The notes beneath the pieces were generated by a model. That model was not told the DNA's origin, ran no database searches, and saw nothing but the letters and a program-made list of their open reading frames with translations. A stretch of DNA of 64,000 bases from Devosia riboflavina (lineage in GTDB: Bacteria > Pseudomonadota > Alphaproteobacteria > Rhizobiales > Devosiaceae). Positions 50,572 to 60,418 of the stretch are shown piece after piece; positions within the stretch are counted from its first letter, which is position 1, and every line of letters starts with the position of its first letter. A program made the translations under genes and the position numbers. The stretch covers positions 169,016-233,015 of the forward strand of contig NZ_JQGC01000017.1 in NCBI RefSeq assembly GCF_000743575.1, in the 5' to 3' direction.

Positions 50572-52047
50572 ATGACGGTAGTGAAACATACGCGCCGTGG
50601 CGCCGTGCTGGTCGCGGTCATGCTGTCCATGTCCATGGTGGCGTTTGAGGCGACCGTTGTGGCGACGGCAATGCCACAGATTGCCGCCGAACTTGGCGAT
50701 CTGAGCCTCTACAGCTGGGTCTTCACCGCCTACCTGCTGGCCCAGACCGCGCTGACCATCGTCGGGGGAAAGCTGGCGGACGTTTATGGCCGCAAGCCGG
50801 TCATACTGTCTGGCGTGGCGGTATTTGTGCTCGCATCAATTGCTGCCGGCTTTGCTCAGTCCATGATGATGCTGATCATCGCGCGGCTGTTGCAAGGGGT
50901 CGGCGCTGCGGCATTGCAGCCGGCTGCCCTCACGATCATCGGGGATCTTTATCCAGGGCGCGAACGAGGCAAAATCCAGGGTTATCTGGCGGGCGTATGG
51001 GCCGTTTCCGCCGTGATCGGCCCCCTGCTTGGCGGCGTCATCGTCGATTGGCTGACCTGGCCGTGGATCTTCTGGATCAACGTTCCTCTTGGCTTGATCG
51101 CCGCCGAGGTGTTTCGGCGGTATTTTCACGAGCCGGAACAGGCTCGCTTTGCCTCTGTGGACTGGATTGGCACGGCGTTGCTGACCCTGACCATCTGCGC
51201 GGTCATGATCCTCATTGGCGAAGGGTTGCGGGCGGGCCCCCTGGTCCTGGTGACGACCGCGGCCATCGCCCTGGTTGGCCTTGGACTCTTTATCGTGCAG
51301 CAGCGCCGCAGCGCCAATCCGATCATCTCGCTGTCGCTTTGGCGCAGGCGTCGGATCGCGGTAGCCAATGCGGCGACGCTCTTCTCGGGCGGCGCGCTGA
51401 TGGGCCTTACGGCCATGCTGCCCATCTATGTCCAGGTCGTCCTGGACGCCTCGCCCATAGTCGCCGGAATGGCACTGACGATTATGATGGTGGGTTGGCC
51501 GATGGGAACGATGGTAGCGGCGCGCCAGTATCATCAGCGGGGCCCACGCATCCTGATGATCGCGGGCGGAGTGTTCCTGCCCGTTGGCGCAGCCGTCCTC
51601 CTTTTCCTCCAACCCATATCGTCGCCCTGGCTGGCGGGCGTGTCCTCCCTGGTGATGGGGCTTGGCATGGGGCTGATCAGCGTCACCTCCCTGATGACCA
51701 TCCAGGAAGCCACCGAAGTCTCTGAACGGGGCGCCGGTACGGCGTCCAATCTGTTCGCGCGCAACCTTGGTAACACACTGGGGGCCGCCATTCTGGGTGG
51801 CATTGTCAGCGTTCGCCTTTATGGGGACGAGGGACTGGGCGCGTCGACCGACGAGCTTAGGACGGCTCTGTTGTCCAGCGCGGGCACGGCGACCGATATG
51901 GCCTTGAGGACCACGCTTCAGGAGGCTCTGCATCTGGCCTTCTTCGCCACGTTCGCCATGGCCGTCATGGTCACGATCGTGGCCTTGCTAATGCCGCCAG
52001 GGCTGCCGGAGCGCGATGCACATATTACTGAGCACCCCCATCCATAG
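50572..52047 (+). CDS. MFS transporter, DHA2 (EmrB/QacA) type
   Basis: This 491-residue membrane protein has about 14 hydrophobic segments. DHA2 family marks include ATVVATAMPQIAAELGD (motif after helix 1) and GGKLADVYGRKPVILSG (loop 2-3). LLQGVGAAALQPAALTIIGD and the motif C region AVIGPLLGGVIVDWLTWPW also fit. Such proteins export drugs or metabolites with proton exchange. The ATG at 50572 has CGGAG upstream. It stands alone after a terminator, with no regulator beside it. The substrate is not predictable. Confidence 0.92.
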   Translation: MTVVKHTRRGAVLVAVMLSMSMVAFEATVVATAMPQIAAELGDLSLYSWVFTAYLLAQTALTIVGGKLADVYGRKPVILSGVAVFVLASIAAGFAQSMMMLIIARLLQGVGAAALQPAALTIIGDLYPGRERGKIQGYLAGVWAVSAVIGPLLGGVIVDWLTWPWIFWINVPLGLIAAEVFRRYFHEPEQARFASVDWIGTALLTLTICAVMILIGEGLRAGPLVLVTTAAIALVGLGLFIVQQRRSANPIISLSLWRRRRIAVANAATLFSGGALMGLTAMLPIYVQVVLDASPIVAGMALTIMMVGWPMGTMVAARQYHQRGPRILMIAGGVFLPVGAAVLLFLQPISSPWLAGVSSLVMGLGMGLISVTSLMTIQEATEVSERGAGTASNLFARNLGNTLGAAILGGIVSVRLYGDEGLGASTDELRTALLSSAGTATDMALRTTLQEALHLAFFATFAMAVMVTIVALLMPPGLPERDAHITEHPHP

Positions 52048-52109
52048 ATTGCATGAAGCGAAAGGCCGAACTAACTGGCAGGGTCAGCCGAGCGATGCGC
52101 CACAATGAA

Positions 52110-52141
52110 AAAATCCCGGCGACGCGTTTCGCCGAGATTTT
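52110..52141. terminator. Bidirectional terminator between MFS and sugar-permease genes
   Basis: The hairpin has an AAAATC/GATTTT outer stem and a CGGCGA/TCGCCG inner stem around the loop CGCGTT, with A-runs on one side and T-runs on the other. It lies between two convergent genes (stops at 52047 and 52246), so it can end transcription in both directions. Confidence 0.8.
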
Positions 52142-52245
52142 CGGATGGATTGGCGTTGGCTAATCTGCCGCCAACGGCCGGGCAAGCGCGCCACACAGGG
52201 TCACCGTGAAATTTTGCTATGGCGCACCCTTGCATTGTGCCTCGC

Positions 52246-53244
52246 TCAGCTCTCGGCAAGTAGCCGGCTGAAGCTCGATATGCCGACTGCAACGATCAGA
52301 ATCGCCCCCTGAAGCAGGTATTGCGAGAAGGTCGGCGCCCCGAAAATGTTCAGCCCATTAAATCCGAAGGCGATGATTAATGCGCCAATGACGGTTCCCA
52401 GGATGTGAAATTCGCCATCTCTGAGTGTGGCGGAGCCCAGGAAAACGGCGGCGAACGCGGTCAGCAGGTAGCTATCCCCAGCCCCCGGCGTGCCGCTGCC
52501 CAGTCGCGAGGCCAGCAGAATGCCCGTGATGGCAGCGCCTGCTCCTGAGAGCATGAAGCCGATGATCTTGATCTTGTCGACGCTGATGCCGGCCAGCCGC
52601 GCTGCCGACGCATTGCCGCCGACAGCCTGCACTTCCTGCCCAAAGGGCGTGCGTTCCACGACGAACCACAAAAGTCCGGCAAGCAGCGCCATCAGCACGA
52701 TATTGTTGGGAATGCCGGGTATCCAACGCCCCAGCGATATGTCGACGAAGATCGGAGGAACACCTGAAACCAGCGGTGCGCCGGCCGAATAGGCAAATGC
52801 CAGGCCGGTCAACATGGTCCCGACGCCGAGCGTGGCAATCACCGAGTTGATCTTCAGTTTGGCGACAAGCACGCCGTTTATGAAGCCTATGGCGGCGCCG
52901 ATGCAGATGACGGCGGGAATGGCCAGCCATACCGGCAGGCCGTTGGTGGTCATGAAGCCTACGACCAGAATGCCGCAGAGGCTCGCCACATATCCAACGG
53001 ACAGATCCAGTTCTCCCATCATGACGGTCATCGTCAGGCCGACGGCGATGATGACCACCAGAGACGCCTGGTTGACAACATTGACGAAATTGGACACCGT
53101 CGGAAACGCAGTTGGTGACAGCAACGAGAAGGTCAGCACCATCAAGGCCAGGCCTATGAGCGTTGCATATCTGGCAAACAGCGAAAGATTGCGCTTGGCC
53201 CCTACGCCCATACGGCGCTCGGACGATCGGCTTGGAGTGTTCAT
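52246..53244 (-). CDS. Sugar ABC transporter permease, RbsC type
   Basis: This 332-residue permease of the ribose/xylose/galactose family has about ten hydrophobic segments. Marks include VNQASLVVIIAVGLTMTVMM, GELDLSVGYVASLCG and GFINGVLVAKLKINSVIATL, then GGNASAARLAGISVDKIKI. The ATG at 53244 has GGGAACC upstream. The longer frame to 53376 overlaps the ATPase gene and lacks family sequence. It is the last gene of the RbsB-RbsA-RbsC operon; the ligand may be a pentose, hexose or polyol. Confidence 0.93.
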   Translation of the reverse strand: MNTPSRSSERRMGVGAKRNLSLFARYATLIGLALMVLTFSLLSPTAFPTVSNFVNVVNQASLVVIIAVGLTMTVMMGELDLSVGYVASLCGILVVGFMTTNGLPVWLAIPAVICIGAAIGFINGVLVAKLKINSVIATLGVGTMLTGLAFAYSAGAPLVSGVPPIFVDISLGRWIPGIPNNIVLMALLAGLLWFVVERTPFGQEVQAVGGNASAARLAGISVDKIKIIGFMLSGAGAAITGILLASRLGSGTPGAGDSYLLTAFAAVFLGSATLRDGEFHILGTVIGALIIAFGFNGLNIFGAPTFSQYLLQGAILIVAVGISSFSRLLAES

Positions 53245-53260
53245 TTGTGGTTCCCTGCCC

Positions 53261-54811
53261 TCAGGCGTAGCTTGCGGCGATGATTGCGTTTCTTGTGATG
53301 TCGGATCCGTTGAGTTCTCCATTGATGGCCCCTTCGGCCAGCACGATAACTCGGTGACACAACTCGGGGAGCTCATCGGGGTCCGATGATATGACCAGCA
53401 CCGCCACCCCTTCCGTGGCGAGCTGACTGATCAGCCGATGGATTTCCGCACGGGCCCCGATGTCGACGCCGCGTGTGGGTTCGTCAAGAATGAGCACCTT
53501 GGGGCGCCGCAGCAACCACCGGCCGATGACCACCTTCTGCTGGTTCCCGCCGCTCAATCGGACTACCGGCACATCCACGTCGCGCGGCTTTATCAACAGT
53601 TTGTCGGCAATCTCTTTGGCTCTGGCTTTGCGTTCCGACCAGTTGAGGATCGGAATCGGCGCAAAGGTGATCTTGGCAAGGCTCGACAGGTGCATGTTGA
53701 AGGCGATGCTGCGGTGGGGGATGATACCCTCGGCCCGGCGCTCCTCGGGCACCAGGCCAATGCCGCGCTGCACGGCGTCGGTTGAAGATCGTGGGTCATA
53801 TGACTGGCCCTCCAGTTCCATGATGCCGGAATCGCGCTTGTCGGCGCCATAGATCAGTCGGGCAAGTTCGCTGCGCCCCGCCCCGACCAGCCCGCCAACG
53901 CCCAATATCTCGCCCCGGTGCAGGTCGAAGGAAACCGGCTTGACCCTGGGCGCCCGGGAAAGGCCCTCGACACGAAGCGCCACTTGGCTGTTACGATCGG
54001 GGAAATGCTTGGGCTCGTATTGCTCACCGAGTTCGCCACCGACAATCGCCTTGATAAGAGAAGCCTTGCTCAGGCTGGGACCGCTGAGTTCGCCGATTGA
54101 CCTTCCGTCCTGAAAAACGGTGGCGCGCTTGCACAGCCGCATGACTTCGTCGAGGCGATGGGACACATAAAGCACTGCGACGCCGGAGGCCGTCAGGTCC
54201 TCGACTATGGCCATCAGGCGCTCGGCTTCGGGAGCGGCCAATGCAGCGGTCGGCTCGTCCATCACGATCAGCCGCGCGTCGCGCACCAGTGCCCGGCAGA
54301 TATTCACGAGCCAGTTCTGGGTTGGGGATAACGTTTTGGCACTGGCGCCCAGCGGAACGTCAAGTCCGACCCGCTGGGCTATCGGTGCAATCTGCTTGCC
54401 GATCGCCTGCCAGTCTATCGACCCCAGGCGCGTGCGCTTGGGCAGACCGAGCATGATGTTCTCAAGCACGGTCATATGCGGGATGAACGCGAGCTCCTGG
54501 TGGATGAACGTCATGCCGAGGTGGGTTGCATGATGTGGATCGCCGATTGAAACCTGCGAACCGTCCCAGGTGAATTGCCCCTCGTCGGGGCGGATCAACC
54601 CCGCCAGTATTTTGATAAAGGTAGACTTGCCGGCGCCATTGGCGCCGACAAGTCCGTGAGCTTCCCCGGCCCGAAGCACGAGCGAAGCCCCTCGCAACGC
54701 ATGAATGCCCGCAAAAGACTTGGTGATCCCCTGGGCGTCCAGGAGAACTGCCCCGCCCTCCTCGTTGGGGAGGGTGTTCACGGTCCGGGCCAGGATTTGC
54801 TGTTGACTCAC
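53261..54811 (-). CDS. Sugar ABC transporter ATP-binding protein, RbsA type
   Basis: This 516-residue protein has two ATPase domains. The first has Walker A GANGAGKSTFIKIL and a degenerate signature LSPTQNWLVNICRAL. The second has a degenerate P-loop GGLVGAGRSELARLIYG but a normal signature LSGGNQQKVVIGRWL and Walker B ILDEPTRGVD. Uneven domains are normal for RbsA. I placed the start at GTG 54811, one base after the binding-protein stop; a GTG ten codons later is an alternative. It powers the permease encoded downstream. Confidence 0.9.
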   Translation of the reverse strand: MSQQQILARTVNTLPNEEGGAVLLDAQGITKSFAGIHALRGASLVLRAGEAHGLVGANGAGKSTFIKILAGLIRPDEGQFTWDGSQVSIGDPHHATHLGMTFIHQELAFIPHMTVLENIMLGLPKRTRLGSIDWQAIGKQIAPIAQRVGLDVPLGASAKTLSPTQNWLVNICRALVRDARLIVMDEPTAALAAPEAERLMAIVEDLTASGVAVLYVSHRLDEVMRLCKRATVFQDGRSIGELSGPSLSKASLIKAIVGGELGEQYEPKHFPDRNSQVALRVEGLSRAPRVKPVSFDLHRGEILGVGGLVGAGRSELARLIYGADKRDSGIMELEGQSYDPRSSTDAVQRGIGLVPEERRAEGIIPHRSIAFNMHLSSLAKITFAPIPILNWSERKARAKEIADKLLIKPRDVDVPVVRLSGGNQQKVVIGRWLLRRPKVLILDEPTRGVDIGARAEIHRLISQLATEGVAVLVISSDPDELPELCHRVIVLAEGAINGELNGSDITRNAIIAASYA

Positions 54812-54812
54812 C

Positions 54813-55757
54813 TTAGTGACCGAGCACTTCGGGATGCGCGGCGACGAACTCCTCGACATTCTCGCGCGTCACCAACACGGCCGGAACTTCGGCGGCCCTT
54901 GGTTCCCAACCATCACCTTCCTCCAGGATGGTTTTGATCACCTTCACCATCTCGTAGCCTTCGGCGTAGGAATCCTGCCAGGCGGAAGCCGTCATAAAAC
55001 CGCCGCGCATTGCTTCGATGGCCTGGGGACTGGCATTGGAGCCATAGACAAAGACATCGTTCCGTCCCTGCTGCCGCAGCGAACTCACAGCGCCAATGGC
55101 CGGATCGTCCCAGCAGGACCAGATGGCCAGATTGCGGCCGGCGGGATGGGAGGCGAGCCAGGCATTGGCATATTGCGCGCCATCCTCGAAGGCGCCGGGA
55201 ATGCGCACTTCGTTCCGTACGATGGTGACATTGGGCCGCGTTGCCGCCATGGCATCGAGCATCTGCTCGCTGACGCGGCAGAACTCGCCCGCGCGGTATG
55301 TCAGCGCCAGAATGTCGCCATCGTCCTTGATGTCGGCGAACATGCGGTCGAGCGTCATCTGCGCCACCGGCTCGGCGGAGCCGTTGGTGGCGGCTACGGT
55401 GCCGCTCATGCCACCACCCCAGGTTACGACCGGCACGCCGGCGGCCTTGGCCGCCGCGAGGCCTTCCCCGAGGGAACTGGGCGGGAAAATCATGGCAACC
55501 ACGGCTTTTGCGCCGCGGGTAACAAAGTTCTGGACGGCGGCATTGGCCTGATCGGCGCTGCCGTTCGCGTCGACGACCGATGTTGTCCAGCCCAATTCTT
55601 CTGCGGCCTTGGCAGCGCCCGCTGCGTAGGCCGCATTATGCGGCTCGACGGCTGTGATCGAGACAAGCCCGATCAAGGTTTCATCCTGCGCCCAGGCTGC
55701 CATCGACGTGGTCAGCAAAAGCGCTGCGACTATTCCCGATGTAAGTTTCTTTTTCAC
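54813..55757 (-). CDS. Sugar-binding protein of RbsB type
   Basis: This 314-residue periplasmic receptor (type I, PBP1-like) has a signal peptide at about 1-25 (KKLTSGIVAALLLTTSMAAW, cut near AWA|Q). The mature domain shows GLVSITAVEPHNAAYAAGAA, DANGSADQANAAVQNFV and GVPVVTWGGGMSG. I chose GTG 55757 because AGGAGG lies 6 nt before it. The ATG two codons earlier directly abuts that site. It leads the operon. DNA upstream up to 55860 includes AT-rich repeats that may hold its promoter, but no clear box pair stands out. Confidence 0.9.
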   Translation of the reverse strand: MKKKLTSGIVAALLLTTSMAAWAQDETLIGLVSITAVEPHNAAYAAGAAKAAEELGWTTSVVDANGSADQANAAVQNFVTRGAKAVVAMIFPPSSLGEGLAAAKAAGVPVVTWGGGMSGTVAATNGSAEPVAQMTLDRMFADIKDDGDILALTYRAGEFCRVSEQMLDAMAATRPNVTIVRNEVRIPGAFEDGAQYANAWLASHPAGRNLAIWSCWDDPAIGAVSSLRQQGRNDVFVYGSNASPQAIEAMRGGFMTASAWQDSYAEGYEMVKVIKTILEEGDGWEPRAAEVPAVLVTRENVEEFVAAHPEVLGH

Positions 55758-55862
55758 TGGCATCCTCCTCGCTGCCGCTATCCACCGGCAGCCAGCACCA
55801 AATACCAAATTCCGTTATGTCACGTCAATGACGGTATTATGAGATTATAGTACGTTGAAATG

Positions 55863-55890
55863 GCAAGGCGCGCCTGATAGCGCGCCTTGC
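55863..55890. terminator. Strong hairpin between the RbsB-type and TctC-type genes
   Basis: Perfect 11-bp arms GCAAGGCGCGC and GCGCGCCTTGC surround the loop CTGATA. It lies 51 bp downstream of the tricarboxylate-binding-protein stop on the minus strand and could end that transcript. A smaller stem CGGGTG/CACCCG lies at 55917-55931. Confidence 0.65.
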
Positions 55891-55941
55891 GACGAAGACG
55901 TGATACGGATATCCACCGGGTGATCCACCCGTTACTGCTGA

Positions 55942-56901
55942 TCAGTGGGGAATTTTCTCGATAAGCGCGCCAAATCGCTCAAAGTCGGTGCGCACCAGGT
56001 CGGCGAAATCGGCCCCCTTCTTGACGTCTACAACAGCGCCAAGTCCAAGAAGCTGCTCGCGAATTTCGGGCTTCTCGACGATCCGTTCGACAGCGGAGGC
56101 GATCGTGTCGCGCGCTGCTTCGTCCATATTGGCGGGGCCAAAAATGCCAAACCAGCTCGCCGCGTCATAGTTGGGAAACGTCTCCGAGACGGTTGGCGTA
56201 TCCGGCAGGGTTTCATAGCGCGACGTATTGGTCACCGCGATGGGCTTGAGCGAGCCCGCCGCGAAAAGCGGCAGCATCGGCCCGATGCCGTTGACGATCA
56301 CGTCGATCTCGCCGGACATGGCGGCGGTGAGCAATTCGGCGGACGATCCAAACCCGACAAATGTGAGATCGATTCCGGCCTCTTCGTTGAGCAGCAGGGC
56401 AGCCAGGTTACCCAGCGCCAGGGAAAACGAGCCTACTGTCAGGTCGCCTGGCTGCTCTTTGGCGGCCGCCACAAGCTCTTCGAGCGTATTATAGGGGGAG
56501 TCCGGCGGCACGCCGATCACCAGCGGTGCAACCCCGAACATCACCACGGGCGTGAGGTCATCGAGCGGCTTCCAGGGCAGCTGCGGGTTGAGGTGCGGCA
56601 TCACGGAGAACACGCTGGAGGCTGCCGTCAGCAGGGTATAGCCGTCCCCTTCGGTCGTGGCGACCATCTCGCCGGCAATGGCACCATTAGCGCTTGGCCG
56701 ATTATCCACCACGAACCGCTGCCCAAGTTCGGCGCTGAGCGACTCGGCCAGCGCACGACTGACGATATCGGTCGGCGTTCCGGCGGAGCCTGCCGCGATC
56801 AGTTGCACAGGTTTGGTCGGGTACTGTTGGGCATGCGCGGCAGTGGCGCCAAGCGCCGCGACCACAGTCAACGGCATGAGCCATTGCGTAAATTTCATCA
56901 T
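55942..56901 (-). CDS. Tripartite tricarboxylate transporter binding protein (TctC/Bug family)
   Basis: This 319-residue periplasmic receptor has a signal peptide at about 1-25 (LMPLTVVAALGATAAHAQ). The Bug family motif YPTKPVQLIAAGSAGTPTDI (near residue 29) is followed by FVVDNRPSANGAIAGEMVA, the second Bug signature. It binds a carboxylate such as citrate or an aromatic acid. The ATG at 56901 has AGGAGGAG upstream (a second ATG follows directly). It stands apart from the TctB-TctA pair at 60574-62531 but is likely its receptor. Its promoter overlaps a TACGAT palindrome. Confidence 0.93.
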   Translation of the reverse strand: MMKFTQWLMPLTVVAALGATAAHAQQYPTKPVQLIAAGSAGTPTDIVSRALAESLSAELGQRFVVDNRPSANGAIAGEMVATTEGDGYTLLTAASSVFSVMPHLNPQLPWKPLDDLTPVVMFGVAPLVIGVPPDSPYNTLEELVAAAKEQPGDLTVGSFSLALGNLAALLLNEEAGIDLTFVGFGSSAELLTAAMSGEIDVIVNGIGPMLPLFAAGSLKPIAVTNTSRYETLPDTPTVSETFPNYDAASWFGIFGPANMDEAARDTIASAVERIVEKPEIREQLLGLGAVVDVKKGADFADLVRTDFERFGALIEKIPH

Positions 56902-56924
56902 CGTCTCCTCCTCAAGAAACAGCA

Positions 56925-56961
56925 TACGATCATATCGTAGGATGGTCATTCCGAATGTCAA
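56925..56961 (-). promoter_or_regulatory. Promoter and palindrome before the tricarboxylate receptor
   Basis: On the minus strand TTGACA (56956-56961) is followed after 16 nt by TACGAT. The -10 is one arm of the perfect inverted repeat TACGAT-CAT-ATCGTA (56925-56939, plus strand). A similar TACGA palindrome overlaps the TctB promoter at 62775. The rest of 56962-57212 shows no gene. Confidence 0.6.
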
Positions 56962-57212
56962 GCTGCCGCTGGCGGTCGGAACCCCCATTGGGCAAGTTCA
57001 AAGCTGAGGATGCTCGGATAGTGATCTCTCAAGGCAGTTGAGGAGCGGTGCGTTGAGATGCTGGAAGGGGGGCGTCGGCCGCCATGTTGATGCGCTCGCC
57101 CCCTGGAATGCCCTCCCGGCGAGCGGCCCCACTGGAAGGGAGAGGGTTGGTGGTCAGGCCACTCACCGGAAGAACCTGTTTGTCGCCACGCCAATCGGCT
57201 GGCAGCGAACCT

Positions 57213-58829
57213 TCAACTCGAAGACAGAACGAGATCGGCTGCCTTTTCGCCGATCATCACGGTCGCCGCATGGGTGTTCCCGCCGACAATCGTGGGCATG
57301 ATTGAGGCATCCGCCACCCGCAGGCCGGCCATGCCGCGCACCCGCAGATCTGGACCCACCACGGCAAGTTCGTCCGTTCCCATCTTGCAGGTGCCGACCT
57401 GATGGTGGCTGGTGGAGGCCGATCGCCGAACCCAGTCGTCGATCTCGTCATCGGTCTGCACGGCCTTGCCGGGCGCCAATTCTACATCACGATAGGTGTC
57501 AAAGGCGCGCTGTTCCACAATGTGCCTTCCCTCGCGGATCACGCGCCGGAAGAAATCGCGGTCGAATTCGCTGGAGAGATAGTTTGCCTCGATGCGGGGC
57601 TGGATAGCATCGCCATCCCGGCGCAGCCCGATCCTGCCCCGGCTATGAGGCCGCAACTGGCAGGGGGCCAGCGCGAAGCCTTCCCGGTCAAGCAGATCGC
57701 CCCGGCGGTGTATTCCGGGAATGCGAACCCGGCGCGGTCCCAGTGCAATACCGAAATGCCACTGCGTATCGGGAACATCCAGGCCAGGCAGGGAGCGGGT
57801 GAAGGCGCCGCCCTGCACCGGGAAGTGGGCAAACGGACCGCTTCGCAACAGCACGGCCTGCGCCATCAGCAGGGCGGCCCGGTCCAGCCGGATCATGCCG
57901 TGAACGGTAATGGGCAGCTTGCAGCCATAGAGCATGTAGACCTGCAGGTGATCCTGCAGGTTGAGGCCCACGCCCGGCAGGTGATGGGCGACCTCGATGC
58001 CGGCGGCGCGCACTTCGTTCTCTGGGCCAATGCCGGAGCGCATCAGTAGCGAAGGCGAACCAATTGCTCCGGCCGCCAGGACCACTTCGCGCCTTGCCTC
58101 TATCCGCTTGACGCCCGACGGGCCGTTCAGACGAACCGCGACAACCCGGCCATCTGCGATCTCCAGCCGGTCGACTTCGGCATTGGTGATGACCCGAAGA
58201 TTGGCGCGGCGCTTGGCCCGCTTGAGGTAGGCGACGGCGGTACTCTGGCGCCGACCGCGATAGACGTTGAAATCAAAGCGCCCAAAGCCGTCCTGGGAAG
58301 CGCCGTTGAAATCGTCGGCCAGGGGATGCCCGGCCTGCAATCCGGCCTGGACAAAGGCGTCGAACAGCGGATTGTCCATCGTGCCCCGGGTGACCCGCAA
58401 GGGGCCCTCCTGGCCGTGAAAGGGACCTTGGCGGTCCTGGTTGTTTTCCGATCGCACGAAATAGGGCAGGACGTCGGCATAGCTCCAGCCTTTGTTGCCC
58501 ATTTGCGCCCAGCCGTCGAAGTCGGACGGGTTGCCGCGCACATAAACCTGGCCATTGATCGAGGAGGAGCCGCCCAGAACCTTGCCGCGCGGCCAGAACA
58601 TCTGCCGGCCGTCAAGGTGTGGCTCGGGCTCGGTCCTGAACGACCATCCAAACAGGCCCTTGCGGACCAGTTCGCCGCTGCCGACAGGGACGTGGATCAA
58701 CGGGCTCCAGTCCCGCCCGCCCGCCTCCAGCAGGATGACAGTGTTGGCCGGATTTTCCGACAGCCGGTCGGCCAGTACACAACCGGCCGATCCTGCTCCG
58801 ACGATGATGAAGTCGGCAGCCATGTCCAT
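57213..58829 (-). CDS. GMC family oxidoreductase, choline-dehydrogenase-like
   Basis: This 538-residue FAD enzyme oxidises alcohols. Marks in order are the FAD motif IIVGAGSAGCVLADRLSE (near residue 8), the GMC signature VLGGSSSINGQVYVRG, the second signature GAIGSPSLLMRSGIGP and the C-terminal active-site region STSHHQVGTCKMG with the catalytic histidine, then MPTIVGGNTHA. The ATG at 58829 has GGGAAG upstream; nearby in-frame ATGs are alternatives. It follows the aldehyde dehydrogenase by 36 bp, so an alcohol could be oxidised to the aldehyde here and then to the acid. The substrate is unknown. Confidence 0.92.
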   Translation of the reverse strand: MDMAADFIIVGAGSAGCVLADRLSENPANTVILLEAGGRDWSPLIHVPVGSGELVRKGLFGWSFRTEPEPHLDGRQMFWPRGKVLGGSSSINGQVYVRGNPSDFDGWAQMGNKGWSYADVLPYFVRSENNQDRQGPFHGQEGPLRVTRGTMDNPLFDAFVQAGLQAGHPLADDFNGASQDGFGRFDFNVYRGRRQSTAVAYLKRAKRRANLRVITNAEVDRLEIADGRVVAVRLNGPSGVKRIEARREVVLAAGAIGSPSLLMRSGIGPENEVRAAGIEVAHHLPGVGLNLQDHLQVYMLYGCKLPITVHGMIRLDRAALLMAQAVLLRSGPFAHFPVQGGAFTRSLPGLDVPDTQWHFGIALGPRRVRIPGIHRRGDLLDREGFALAPCQLRPHSRGRIGLRRDGDAIQPRIEANYLSSEFDRDFFRRVIREGRHIVEQRAFDTYRDVELAPGKAVQTDDEIDDWVRRSASTSHHQVGTCKMGTDELAVVGPDLRVRGMAGLRVADASIMPTIVGGNTHAATVMIGEKAADLVLSSS

Positions 58830-58865
58830 ATCGCTTCCCATCAGCTAAGTGACCTGTCGCAGCAA

Positions 58866-60362
58866 TCAGGCGTCGAGATTGAGTATAAGCGTCTTCAACT
58901 CGGTGAACGCCTCGATGGTCGCCCATCCGCCCTCCCGGCCGATACCCGACCGCTTCACGCCGCCGGCGGGCGAATTGGGCATCAGCGAATAGCCGTTGAT
59001 GCCCACCGTGCCGGTATGCATGGCGCGCCCGACGCGGAAAGCGCGGGACAGGTCGGTGGTGTAGACACCGCCGGACAGACCATAGACGCTGTCATTGGCG
59101 ATCGTGATCGCCTCCTCCTCGGTGTCGAAGGGGATAACCGACAGGACCGGCCCGAAGATCTCGTCCTGGGCGATCCGCATGTCGCTGCGCACGTCGGTGA
59201 ACAGGGTCGGGTTGATCCAGTTGCCATCAGCCAGTTCATTGCCGGGGCGATCCCCGCCGAAAACAAGCCTGGCGCCCTCGGCGCTGCCGGTCTCGATATA
59301 GCTCATCACGCGGTCGGTCTGGCGCCGGGAAATTATGGGTGCGGAGGTGGTGGTCATATCGAAGGGGTCGCCGAACTTGACGGCCGAAATCTGCTGCTGA
59401 GCGTGCGCGACAAACTCATCCACGACCGAGCGATGAACCAGCGCGCGGGTCGGGGTCGAGCACACCTGGCCGGACAGGAAGGTCGAGGACAGCGACATTA
59501 TCGACGTCGCCGCCACCTTCAGGTCGCGGGTGTCGGGGAATACGATGACCGCGCTTTTGCCGCCCAGTTCGAGCGACAGGCGCTTCATATTGCTGCCGGC
59601 CTTGGCCATGATCCGTTCGCCGACCGCGGCGCTGCCGGTGAAGGAGACCTTGTCGACGCCGGGATGGGTGGACAGCGCCTCCCCCGTGGCGGGGCCGCCT
59701 GTCACCAGATTGAACACGCCGGGGGGCAAATCGCACTCCGCCACGATTTCAGCGAGCCTGAGCACGGCCAGATTGGCAAGCTCGGACGCCTTCATCACAA
59801 TGGTGCAGCCGGTGGCCAGTGCAGGCGCGACCTTTAGCGCGAACATGACCAGTGGCGCGTTCCACGGGATGATCGCCCCGACCACGCCCACCGGGTCGCG
59901 GAAGGTCATATAGTGAAGATTGGCGGCGTCCGTGTAGCGCGGGAATGTTTCGCCGGTAATCTTGTCGATCCAGCCAGCATAATGGTCGAAAATGTCGACC
60001 GTCATATTGGCGGAGACACGCGAATTGAGGCTGAAATTGATCGGAATGCCGTTGTCGAGCGTTTGCAGGTAGCCCAGCTCTTCCTTGGCGTCTTCGATAC
60101 GGGCCTGCAGCCTCACCAGTATCTTTTTTCGTTCCTTGGCGCCCATCCTGGGCCAGGGACCGGTGTCGAACGCCTTTCGCGCGGCGGCCACTGCCAGGTC
60201 CACGGCACCCGTTCCGGCATCGGCAATCGAGGTCACGATCTCGTTCGTGGCCGGGTGGATCTGGTCGAAACGCTCATCAACATCGGTCCAGGCCCCGCCG
60301 ATCCATAGCCGGCCGGGTTTCACGCCGAAGCGGTCGACCATCTTTGTAACACTGCTCTGCAT
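58866..60362 (-). CDS. Aldehyde dehydrogenase family protein
   Basis: This 498-residue dehydrogenase has the glutamate in LSLELGGKSAVIV, the nucleophile cysteine in SGQVCSTPTRALV, the cofactor segment FTGSAAVGERI and the end PAGGVKRSGIGREG. It is closest in pattern to betaine or retinal-type aldehyde dehydrogenases. The ATG at 60362 has AAGGAATG upstream. The promoter is clear (see 60419), and the GMC oxidoreductase gene follows. The pair suggests sequential oxidation of an alcohol to a carboxylate. Confidence 0.9.
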   Translation of the reverse strand: MQSSVTKMVDRFGVKPGRLWIGGAWTDVDERFDQIHPATNEIVTSIADAGTGAVDLAVAAARKAFDTGPWPRMGAKERKKILVRLQARIEDAKEELGYLQTLDNGIPINFSLNSRVSANMTVDIFDHYAGWIDKITGETFPRYTDAANLHYMTFRDPVGVVGAIIPWNAPLVMFALKVAPALATGCTIVMKASELANLAVLRLAEIVAECDLPPGVFNLVTGGPATGEALSTHPGVDKVSFTGSAAVGERIMAKAGSNMKRLSLELGGKSAVIVFPDTRDLKVAATSIMSLSSTFLSGQVCSTPTRALVHRSVVDEFVAHAQQQISAVKFGDPFDMTTTSAPIISRRQTDRVMSYIETGSAEGARLVFGGDRPGNELADGNWINPTLFTDVRSDMRIAQDEIFGPVLSVIPFDTEEEAITIANDSVYGLSGGVYTTDLSRAFRVGRAMHTGTVGINGYSLMPNSPAGGVKRSGIGREGGWATIEAFTELKTLILNLDA

Positions 60363-60418
60363 GGGTGCATTCCTTATTGGGTGCGTCAGGGGCCTGCCCT
60401 GACCGTTACTCCAGACAC

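Noticed and set aside
58326..59837. Plus-strand open frame of 503 codons opposite the GMC and aldehyde dehydrogenase genes
   Set aside because: It mirrors two strongly supported genes, has no family motifs or ribosome site, and arises from high third-position GC on the other strand.
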